Below, piece after piece: positions 58,099 to 64,000 of a DNA stretch of 64,000 nt. The stretch's first letter is position 1. Each line of letters starts with the position of its first letter. The stretch is from NCBI GenBank assembly GCA_014444615.1, contig PVXE01000002.1:144689-208688 (forward strand), given 5' to 3'. The stretch comes from Tagaea sp. CACIAM 22H2. Its GTDB lineage: Bacteria > Pseudomonadota > Alphaproteobacteria > CACIAM-22H2. The notes under the pieces were generated by a model. That model was not told the origin of the DNA. It did not search any database and saw only the letters and a program-made list of their open reading frames with translations. Both the position numbers and the translations under genes were made by a program.

Positions 58099-58959
58099 TT
58101 ACGCCGGGCCGGTGGCGACCGGCGGGCCGTCGGGCAGGCCCCATTCCGACCACGAGCCGTCATAGATCGCGACCTTGTCGACGCCGATCAGATGCAGCCC
58201 GAAGGCGAGGCCGCAGGCCGTGACGCCCGAGCCGCAGGTCGTGGCGATCGGCTTCTTCACGTCGATCCCGGCGGCGGCGTAAAGCTTGGCGAGATCCTCG
58301 GCGGATTTGAGCTGCTTGGTCGCGGGATCGACGAGGTCGGTCATCGGCAGATTGCGCGAGCCCGGAATATGCCCGCCGCGCAAACCGGCGCGCGGCTCGG
58401 GCGCCGTGCCCTCGAAACGGCCCGCGGCGCGCGCGTCCAGAACCTGCTCGACCTTCGTTTCGATATTGGCGGCGATTTGCGCCTTCGATCGCACGAGTTC
58501 CGGGCGGAATTTGGCGACGAAGTTTCCGGCGGCCGGGGCGGGGGCGCTCGCTTCGGTTGGCCGGTTTTCGGCAAGCCACTTGGGCAAGCCGCCGTCGAGC
58601 AGCGCCACGTTGTCGTGGCCGAAGATGCGCAAGCTCCACCACACCCGCGCCGCCGATTGGAAGCCGTACACGTCATAGACGATCACGCGCGTCTCGGCCG
58701 AAATTCCGAGCTTGCGCATCTCCGCCTGGAAAACCTCGGGCGTCGGCAGCATATGCGGAAGGTCCGTCGCGTGATCGGCGATGCCGTCGATGTCGAAGAA
58801 TGCCGCCCCCGGAATATGTTTCGCGGCGAATTCCGCGCGCGCGTCGCGCTTGACCGTCGGCAAGTGATACGTGCCGTCGAGCACGCGGATATTCTTGTCG
58901 CCGAGATGCGCCGCGAGCCACTCGGTCGAGACGAGGCTTTCGGGATGTGCGTAACCCAT
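58099..58959 (-). CDS. sseA: 3-mercaptopyruvate sulfurtransferase (double rhodanese)
   Basis: 286 residues, two rhodanese domains. The first is inactive-type (VIVYDVYGFQSAARVWWSLR, no Cys). The second holds the active-site Cys in TTCGSGVTACGLAFGLHLIG; the CGSGVTA loop is that of mercaptopyruvate rather than thiosulfate sulfurtransferases. It moves sulfur from 3-mercaptopyruvate to thiols or cyanide. The ATG at 58959 starts the conserved sequence; it lies 8 nt after the cysteine synthase gene, giving a small sulfur operon. Confidence 0.92.
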   Translation of the reverse strand: MGYAHPESLVSTEWLAAHLGDKNIRVLDGTYHLPTVKRDARAEFAAKHIPGAAFFDIDGIADHATDLPHMLPTPEVFQAEMRKLGISAETRVIVYDVYGFQSAARVWWSLRIFGHDNVALLDGGLPKWLAENRPTEASAPAPAAGNFVAKFRPELVRSKAQIAANIETKVEQVLDARAAGRFEGTAPEPRAGLRGGHIPGSRNLPMTDLVDPATKQLKSAEDLAKLYAAAGIDVKKPIATTCGSGVTACGLAFGLHLIGVDKVAIYDGSWSEWGLPDGPPVATGPA

Positions 58960-58967
58960 CGTTGACC

Positions 58968-60011
58968 TCACTGGAACGGCGTGGCGACCGGAACCTTCGG
59001 CGCGTTGGCGTCGAGCCATTTCGGCACCGGCAGATTTTTGGCGCGCAGGAATTCCGGATTGAAAAGTTTGGACGCGTAGCGCGCCCCGCCGTCGCACAGG
59101 ATCGTCACGATCGTGTGGCCGGGCCCGAGTTCCTTGGCGAGCGCGATGGCGCCCGCGACGTTGATACCCGACGACGCGCCCAGGAACAGGCCTTCTTCGA
59201 GCAGCAGATCGAATACGATCTGCACGGCTTCCGCGTCGCCGATGCGATAGGCGTGATCGACCTTCAAGCCTTCCAGGTTCGCCGTGATGCGGCCTTGGCC
59301 GATGCCTTCGGTGATCGAGCCGCCTTCCGATTTAAGCTGCCCGGTCGTGAAATAGGAATAGAGCGCCGCGCCATGCGGATCGGCGAGGCCGATCTTGATC
59401 GACGGTTTCAGTGAACGCAGTCCCATTGCCGTTCCGGCCAGCGTGCCGCCCGAACCGACCGCGCAGATGAAGCCATCGACCTTGCCTTGGGTCTGGCGGA
59501 AGATTTCGGGCGCCGTGGTTTCGATATGCGCCTGGCGGTTGGCGACGTTGTCGAATTGGTTGGCCCAGATGGCGCCGTTGGGATCGCTTTTGGCGATCTC
59601 CTCGGCCAGGCGCCCCGAAACCTTCACGTAGTTGTTCGGGTTGGCATAGGGCACGGCGGGCACTTCGCGCAGTTCGGCGCCGATCAGGCGAAGATAATCC
59701 TTCTTCTCCTGGCTCTGCGTGTCCGGAATGACGATCACGCTGCGATAGCCGCGCGCATTGGCGACCAGCGCCACGCCGATCCCGGTATTGCCGGCAGTGC
59801 CTTCGACGATCGTGCCGCCCTTTTTCAGCAGACCCTTCTTCTCGGCGTCGAGCACCATGAACAGCGCCGGGCGATCCTTGACCGAGCCGCCGGGATTCAT
59901 GAACTCGGCCTTGCCGAGGATTTCGCAGCCGGTCATCTCGCTCGCTTTGCGCAGGCGGATGAGGGGCGTGTTGCCGATCGCTTCGACGAAGCCGTTCTTG
60001 ATGTCGCTCAC
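58968..60011 (-). CDS. cysK: Cysteine synthase A (O-acetylserine sulfhydrylase)
   Basis: 347 residues. PLP Lys in FMNPGGSVKDRPALFMVLDA (about residue 44), phosphate loop VEGTAGNTGIGVALVANARG, and GSGGTLAGTAMGLRSLKP. Makes cysteine from O-acetylserine and sulfide. Somewhat longer than the 310-residue enterobacterial enzyme, a form common in alphaproteobacteria. The GTG at 60011, with AAGGAGA 7 nt upstream, is preferred over an in-frame ATG 27 nt earlier that lies before the ribosome site. It overlaps the Nudix stop (GTGA). Confidence 0.92.
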   Translation of the reverse strand: MSDIKNGFVEAIGNTPLIRLRKASEMTGCEILGKAEFMNPGGSVKDRPALFMVLDAEKKGLLKKGGTIVEGTAGNTGIGVALVANARGYRSVIVIPDTQSQEKKDYLRLIGAELREVPAVPYANPNNYVKVSGRLAEEIAKSDPNGAIWANQFDNVANRQAHIETTAPEIFRQTQGKVDGFICAVGSGGTLAGTAMGLRSLKPSIKIGLADPHGAALYSYFTTGQLKSEGGSITEGIGQGRITANLEGLKVDHAYRIGDAEAVQIVFDLLLEEGLFLGASSGINVAGAIALAKELGPGHTIVTILCDGGARYASKLFNPEFLRAKNLPVPKWLDANAPKVPVATPFQ

Positions 60012-60631
60012 GTTTGCGTCTCCTTGGTACCGAGCCATGTGGCGCGTAGCCGCGCGCGATTCAAGGCCAAAGCCTGCAGCGCCAGCAGCGTGAAGGCGCT
60101 GCCCAGCCGCCGCCCGTCGAAGAAACTGGCGTAGGCGTCGTCGAAATCCTCGACGAGAACGCGGATATCCTCGCCCTCGTGCGCGAGGCCGTGGATGCCG
60201 CCCGCGTGGCGCGCATCGACGCGCGCCACGAAAATGTCGCAGCATTCGCTGGTCCCGCCGGGCGAGGCCATGGTGCGGCAGGCGAATTCGATTTCGCGCA
60301 CGTCGAGGCCGGTTTCTTCCTTCACCTCGCGCTTCACGACCTCGATCGGGTCTTCATCCGCTTTGCGCATGCCCGCGACGCATTCGACCATCCATGGCGC
60401 TTCGCCGGCCGCGTAAGCGCCAATGCGGAACTGCTCGATCAGCACCAGCTGTTCGCGCACCGGATCGTAAAGGGCGGCCGCGACCGCATGGCCGCGTTCC
60501 ATCAATTCGCGGCTGATGGCGGGGCTCCAGCCGCCGGCGAACAGGCGATGGCGAAGGCGGAACTCCTCGACTTTCAGGAAGCCGCCGTAGCGGCGTTCGC
60601 GTGCTAGGATTTCGATGTCGTCGCGATTCAT
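60008..60631 (-). CDS. Nudix hydrolase, ADP-ribose pyrophosphatase type
   Basis: 207 residues. A perfect Nudix box, GMRKADE, then seven residues, then REVKEETGLD, lies at about 113-134 and fits GX5EX7REUXEEXGU. Flanking VLIEQFRIGAYA and ECVAGMRK match the ADP-ribose/NDP-sugar subfamily (NudF). GTSECCDIFVARVDA follows. Hydrolyses ADP-ribose-type pyrophosphates. First gene of the Nudix-cysK-sseA set and divergent from osmC by 36 nt. Confidence 0.9.
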   Translation of the reverse strand: MNRDDIEILARERRYGGFLKVEEFRLRHRLFAGGWSPAISRELMERGHAVAAALYDPVREQLVLIEQFRIGAYAAGEAPWMVECVAGMRKADEDPIEVVKREVKEETGLDVREIEFACRTMASPGGTSECCDIFVARVDARHAGGIHGLAHEGEDIRVLVEDFDDAYASFFDGRRLGSAFTLLALQALALNRARLRATWLGTKETQT

Positions 60632-60667
60632 GGCGGCGAGTTTAGTCCGAAGCCGTAGAGGAATGCC

Positions 60668-61081
60668 ATGTCCGGTCCGGGGCCCGTTGTCGTCAGCGAA
60701 AAAGGCGTCAAATACGCCAATAAGATCGAGGCCGCGGGCCACGAATTGATCTGCGACGAGCCCGTCGCCGATGGCGGCGGCAATGCGGGGCCGCAGCCCT
60801 TCGAGTACGTGCTGGCCGGGCTGGGCGCCTGCACGTCGATGACCGTGCGCATGTATGCCGACCGCAAAGGCTGGGCGCTTAAAAACGTCAGCGTGCGCGT
60901 GACGATGGAGAAGATCGCCGCGCCGGACGGCAAGGGCAAGATCGACCGGATCGTGCGCGCGATCACGCTGGAGGGCGAACTCGACGCCGAGCAGCGCGCG
61001 CGCATGATTCAGATCGCCGAACATTGCCCGGTGCATAAATTTCTGCTCGGGCAAAAAGTGATCGAAACGGTCGCGGCTTAG
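60668..61081 (+). CDS. OsmC/YhfA family protein
   Basis: 137 residues with the OsmC fold: GGGNAGPQPFEYVLAGLGAC, TSMTVRMYADRKGW, and the second conserved Cys in IAEHCPVHKFLL. Both redox-active Cys (about residues 55 and 119) are present, so hydroperoxide reduction is possible; the YhfA branch has no proven substrate. The stop overlaps the convergent aspartate dehydrogenase gene by 4 nt. Confidence 0.9.
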   Translation: MSGPGPVVVSEKGVKYANKIEAAGHELICDEPVADGGGNAGPQPFEYVLAGLGACTSMTVRMYADRKGWALKNVSVRVTMEKIAAPDGKGKIDRIVRAITLEGELDAEQRARMIQIAEHCPVHKFLLGQKVIETVAA

Positions 61082-61899
61082 GTGCCGATCCGCAGCGGAT
61101 CGACCAGGCGCTTCAGCGTCGCGAGCACCGACAGCGGCACGATCGCGCTGGTCTTCGGGTTGTCGGGCGAGGGCAAGCCTTCGGTCGAGACCGAGAACTT
61201 CACGCAATCGGCGACGATGTCGAATTCGTGAACGTTGCGGGTCAGGCCCGGCTCGGCCCAGATCTCGACTTGCGTGCAGTCGGGGCCCGGGCCGGCAAGG
61301 CTGAGCGCGGCCGCGACGTTGACGTTCGCCGGGAAACCCTTCGCCGCTTCGCGCGCCGTGCCCGTGAAGATACGCGTGGGTTTGTCGATCGCGTCGAGAT
61401 CGATCTTGTTGGCGACGACGTAGGGCGCCCCCGACCAACCCTTTGGCGGCTTGCGGTTGCGCATCGTCGCGCGCTCGATCCGGCCGAGCGATGCGGCCGC
61501 GACGGCATCGAGGGCGAGCAACGCGCCGGTCGCGACGATCAGCTTGGCGCCGCTGCGCGCGGCGATATCCGCAAGGTCCATATGATCGAGCAACGCGGCG
61601 GCGTTGACCGTGACCAGCGACTTGCCTTGCGCGAAAGCGGCCAGCGCCACGTCGCGCAGCGCCGAACCGGCGGCGCAATCGACCAGCAAATCGGCGTGCG
61701 CGGCGAGTGCTGCCGTCGACATCACCGGCGTGACGATCGACTTGGCGCGCAAAACCGCTTCGGCCTTGGCGATATCGCGCGCGGCCATGCCCGCAAGGGC
61801 GAGGCGCGGTTCGCCCGCGGCGAGGCGGGCGGCGACGGCGGTACCGATGGCGCCGGTGCCGACGATGCCGATTTTCAGCGTGGGGGACGGATTGTTCAT
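61078..61899 (-). CDS. nadX: L-aspartate dehydrogenase
   Basis: 273 residues. Rossmann N-terminus KIGIVGTGAIGTAVAARLAA, the VDCAAGSALRDVALAAFAQG segment, VTVNAAALLDHMDLADIAAR, and the catalytic-domain motif FPANVNVAAALSLAGPGPDC followed by NVHEFDIVADCVKFSV. Oxidises aspartate to iminoaspartate for NAD synthesis, or works in ammonia assimilation. ATG 61899 chosen; an in-frame ATG at 61920 adds seven basic residues. Confidence 0.9.
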   Translation of the reverse strand: MNNPSPTLKIGIVGTGAIGTAVAARLAAGEPRLALAGMAARDIAKAEAVLRAKSIVTPVMSTAALAAHADLLVDCAAGSALRDVALAAFAQGKSLVTVNAAALLDHMDLADIAARSGAKLIVATGALLALDAVAAASLGRIERATMRNRKPPKGWSGAPYVVANKIDLDAIDKPTRIFTGTAREAAKGFPANVNVAAALSLAGPGPDCTQVEIWAEPGLTRNVHEFDIVADCVKFSVSTEGLPSPDNPKTSAIVPLSVLATLKRLVDPLRIGT

Positions 61900-62000
61900 G
61901 CGGCGCGCAGTGGAGCGCATGGCGGCCTTGCGATCAAGGCTTGCTTGCGGCGCGGCGAAGTCGCGGCATGATCGGCGCCTCTTTCGCTGGAGCCGAAACC

Positions 62001-62939
62001 ATGCCCATTCCGCTGCTCGTCACGCTGCCGCTGGAACCCAAATTCGTGCCGCAATTCGAGGCGGCGGGCTTCGCGTTGACTTTGGCCGCCGACAATCACG
62101 CCGAAGTTATCGCCGCGCGCGGCGCCGAGTTCCGCGGCGTGTTGACCTTCGGCACGCTCGGCTTTTCCGCTGCCGAGATCGACCGCATGCCCAATTTGGA
62201 AATCATCTGCGCGATCGGCGCGGGTTACGAAAATATCGACGTCGCCGCGGCGCGGGCGCGGGGCATCGTCGTGACGCATGGGCCTGGCACGAACGTCGTC
62301 GCCGTCGCCGATCACGCGATGGCGCTGCTGATGGCGGCGGCGCGAATGATCGTGCCCGGCGATCGCGTGGCGCGCACCGGCGATTGGGCGAAGGGCAAGC
62401 AAATGCGCCCGACGATCACGGGCAAGAAGCTCGGCATTCTGGGGATGGGGCGCATCGGTTCGGCGATCGGCAAGCGCGGGGCGGGCGGCTTCGATATGCC
62501 GGTCGGCTATCACAATCGCCGGCCGGTCGAGGGCGCGTCTGGCCGCTATTTCCCCAGCCTCGTGGCGCTCGCCGAATGGGCGGATTTCCTGGCGATCGCG
62601 TCGCCCGGCGGCCCCGGCACGCGCCATTTGGTGAATGCCGGCGTCCTGGCGGCGCTGGGCCCCGAGGGCTACGTCGTCAATATCGCGCGCGGCAGCATCA
62701 TCGACCAGGCGGCGCTGATCGACGCGTTGAAGACGGGCAAGATCGCGGGGGCCGGGCTCGACGTGCTCGACGGCGAGCCCGCGATACCGCCCGCGCTCGC
62801 GGCGTTGGACAACGTCGTGCTCACGCCCCATATCGCCGGCCGCGCGCCGGAATCCGAAGCGGCGATGGCCGGGCTGATGCTCGAAAATCTGAAAGCGCAT
62901 TTCGCCGGTAAGTCGCCGATCACGCCCGTGCCGGATTGA
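62001..62939 (+). CDS. D-isomer specific 2-hydroxyacid dehydrogenase
   Basis: 312 residues. NAD-binding loop LGILGMGRIGSAIGKRG and the catalytic triad: Arg in VNIARGSIIDQAALIDAL, Glu in GLDVLDGEPAIPPAL, His in VVLTPHIAGRAPESEA. Reduces a 2-oxo acid such as glyoxylate or hydroxypyruvate; the exact substrate is not readable. ATG 62001 follows GGAGCC. Divergent from nadX by about 100 nt. Confidence 0.92.
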   Translation: MPIPLLVTLPLEPKFVPQFEAAGFALTLAADNHAEVIAARGAEFRGVLTFGTLGFSAAEIDRMPNLEIICAIGAGYENIDVAAARARGIVVTHGPGTNVVAVADHAMALLMAAARMIVPGDRVARTGDWAKGKQMRPTITGKKLGILGMGRIGSAIGKRGAGGFDMPVGYHNRRPVEGASGRYFPSLVALAEWADFLAIASPGGPGTRHLVNAGVLAALGPEGYVVNIARGSIIDQAALIDALKTGKIAGAGLDVLDGEPAIPPALAALDNVVLTPHIAGRAPESEAAMAGLMLENLKAHFAGKSPITPVPD

Positions 62940-63081
62940 GCCGCGGCGCGAGTCGGCCGCCGCAAGTCTTGCCGGGGCGGAAATTCGCCCGATTTCAGGT
63001 GTTTATCCATAGCGCCAAGGGGATTTTTATGGCGCGGCCGGTGATGTATAAGGGGCGACCTTTATCGAGGAGCAAACCCGC

Positions 63082-63585
63082 GTGCGATTCCGTTCCATAC
63101 TCGCCGGTACCGCTCTGGCCACGCTGCTGGGTGCGGGCGTCGCCATCGCCCAGAACGCCAACTGCCTGACCAACGACGAAGCCGTCGCGATCAAGGCCCG
63201 CATGCTGCAGACCGAGCTGATGGTCGCAACCTTGTCGTGCCGCCGCGCGGTCAGTCACGAGGCCGCCTACAACAACTTCATCGACCGGCATTCGGCCGAG
63301 TTGCAACGCCATAATCGCGTGATCCAGCAGCATTTCGGTCGTACCGGCGGCAATGCCCAGCGCCGTTACGACACCTTCACGACGGCGTTGGCCAACGATG
63401 CGTCGAACCGTTCGCTGGGCGCCGCAGATTTCTGCGAGACCTCGTACAAGCTGTTCGACGCGATCGCCGCGGTCGAGCGCGGGCGCCTGGGCGCTTATGT
63501 CGCCAATATGGGCCGCGAGGGGAGCTTGCGCACCGGCGAGCAATGCGGCCGCGATCCGGCGATGCAATACGCGCTCGCGCGCTGA
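63082..63585 (+). CDS. Hypothetical exported protein
   Basis: 167 residues starting at a GTG with GAGGAG 10 nt upstream. Signal peptide RFRSILAGTALATLLGAGVA cleaved near AIAQ. The mature part is helical with four Cys (NANCLTND, TLSCRRAV, ADFCETSY, GEQCGRDP) that could form two disulfides in the periplasm. I recognise the pattern of small secreted alphaproteobacterial proteins but no named family. A terminator follows 26 nt downstream. Confidence 0.75.
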   Translation: MRFRSILAGTALATLLGAGVAIAQNANCLTNDEAVAIKARMLQTELMVATLSCRRAVSHEAAYNNFIDRHSAELQRHNRVIQQHFGRTGGNAQRRYDTFTTALANDASNRSLGAADFCETSYKLFDAIAAVERGRLGAYVANMGREGSLRTGEQCGRDPAMQYALAR

Positions 63586-63611
63586 CGCGAAGCGCCGGGG
63601 GCAACGAAAAG

Positions 63612-63642
63612 GGGCCGGTCGCAAGACCGGCCCTTTCTCTTT
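63612..63642 (+). terminator. Terminator of the exported-protein gene
   Basis: GGGCCGGTC (63612-63620), loop GCAA, GACCGGCCC (63625-63633), then TTTCTCTTT. The same sequence occurs in inverted orientation 60 nt further on. Confidence 0.85.
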
Positions 63643-63667
63643 GCGCAAATGGCGGCGGCACCCAACG

Positions 63668-63694
63668 AAAAAGGGCCGGTCTTGCGACCGGCCC
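63668..63694 (-). terminator. Terminator of the OmpA-family gene
   Basis: Read on the minus strand: GGGCCGGTC, loop GCAA, GACCGGCCC (63694-63673), then TTTTTCG. It is the exact reverse complement of the stem-loop at 63612-63633, and serves the convergent gene. Confidence 0.85.
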
Positions 63695-63722
63695 TGTTCC
63701 GTGGCGCCGTAAGGCGGGATCG

Positions 63723-64000
63723 TTACTGGAGAACGATCTCGACGCGGCGGTTCTGGGGTTCGCGCACGCCGTCGGCGGTGCGAACGCGCAGTTCGCTTTC
63801 GCCGCGGCCGATCGTGACGATCTGGTTCGCGGGGATGCCCTGGCGGACGAGCTCGTCGCGCACCGCGGCGGCGCGGCGTTCCGACAGGCGCTGGTTGTAC
63901 TGCGGCGTGCCGGACGTATCCGTGTGACCCGTCGCGGTGATGCGCGTGACGTTGCCCTGGCGGGACGCCGTGGCGGCCTGACCGATGATGCGCGTCGCTT
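63723..64000 (-). CDS. OmpA family peptidoglycan-binding protein, C-terminal part (5' truncated by window)
   Basis: The minus-strand frame is open from the window edge to a TAA at 63723-63725, about 92 residues. It holds the end of the OmpA_C domain: ITATGHTDTSGTPQYNQRLS, with the Asp that contacts diaminopimelate, then ERRAAAVRDELVRQGI, TIGRGESELRV and a final EPQNRRVEIVLQ with the conserved Arg. It anchors the outer membrane or an associated protein to peptidoglycan. The N-terminal part (barrel or lipoprotein) is outside the window. Confidence 0.92.
   Translation of the reverse strand, partial: ATRIIGQAATASRQGNVTRITATGHTDTSGTPQYNQRLSERRAAAVRDELVRQGIPANQIVTIGRGESELRVRTADGVREPQNRRVEIVLQ

Overview
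The window is about 65% GC, densely packed and organised in short operons with many 1-4 nt gene overlaps. It looks like a chromosomal segment of a free-living heterotrophic alphaproteobacterium, probably Rhodospirillales-like. Pointers are an aapJQMP amino-acid transporter, TctABC, TAXI-TRAP and DctPQM transporters, an NDUFS4-type complex I subunit, SufU next to SufS, and aerobic molybdenum hydroxylase (cox-type) genes. I see no phage, integrase, IS element or CRISPR array. The class assignment is an inference from gene content.

Layout. 1-2946: the end of an M24/creatinase-fold gene, a GlcG/HbpS protein, an amidase and an XRE-cupin regulator, coupled in one operon. 2954-3029: tRNA-Glu. 3075-9418 (minus): seven overlapping or abutting genes for maturing a molybdenum hydroxylase: MoxR ATPase, vWA protein, two XdhC parts, a molybdopterin-binding/nucleotidyltransferase fusion, a cysteine desulfurase and SufU. 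9648-11654: a chemoreceptor ending in PilZ. 11748-16193 (minus): the hydroxylase itself (CoxG, S, L, M types). Its large subunit carries the form II AYRGAGR loop, so the substrate is probably not CO.

16383-22951: a TAXI-TRAP transporter with a DUF1850 protein, then a convergent TctABC system. 23134-27216: a hybrid histidine kinase and an Atm1-type ABC exporter. 27213-29700 (minus): a thiamine-precursor ABC transporter behind a TPP riboswitch. 29755-31343: a histone-deacetylase-fold protein and a DUF192 protein. 31340-37045: a GntR regulator and EthD-like protein divergent from an acid-catabolic operon (FAH hydrolase, DctPQM, SDR). 37057-39138: a second chemoreceptor. 39348-39421: tRNA-Pro.

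39435-50999 is the most accessory-looking part. It has a three-domain hydrolase/FkbM fusion, a second FkbM methyltransferase, two TPR-OGT (SPINDLY-like) glycosyltransferases, and an epimerase-fold protein without the usual catalytic Tyr. Interleaved are polyamine genes (ornithine decarboxylase behind a long structured leader, and a frameshifted agmatinase), the complex I subunit and tRNA-Arg. 51004-58035: a hypothetical protein, a ModE-type HTH protein, hisI, metC and aapJQMP. 58099-64000: sulfurtransferase, cysteine synthase, Nudix, OsmC, aspartate dehydrogenase, a 2-hydroxyacid dehydrogenase, a secreted protein and the end of an OmpA-type protein.

Two patterns recur. All four transporter operons with a leading binding-protein gene carry a strong GC-rich hairpin between that gene and the permease genes. 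Four convergent gene pairs overlap by exactly 4 nt at their stop codons.
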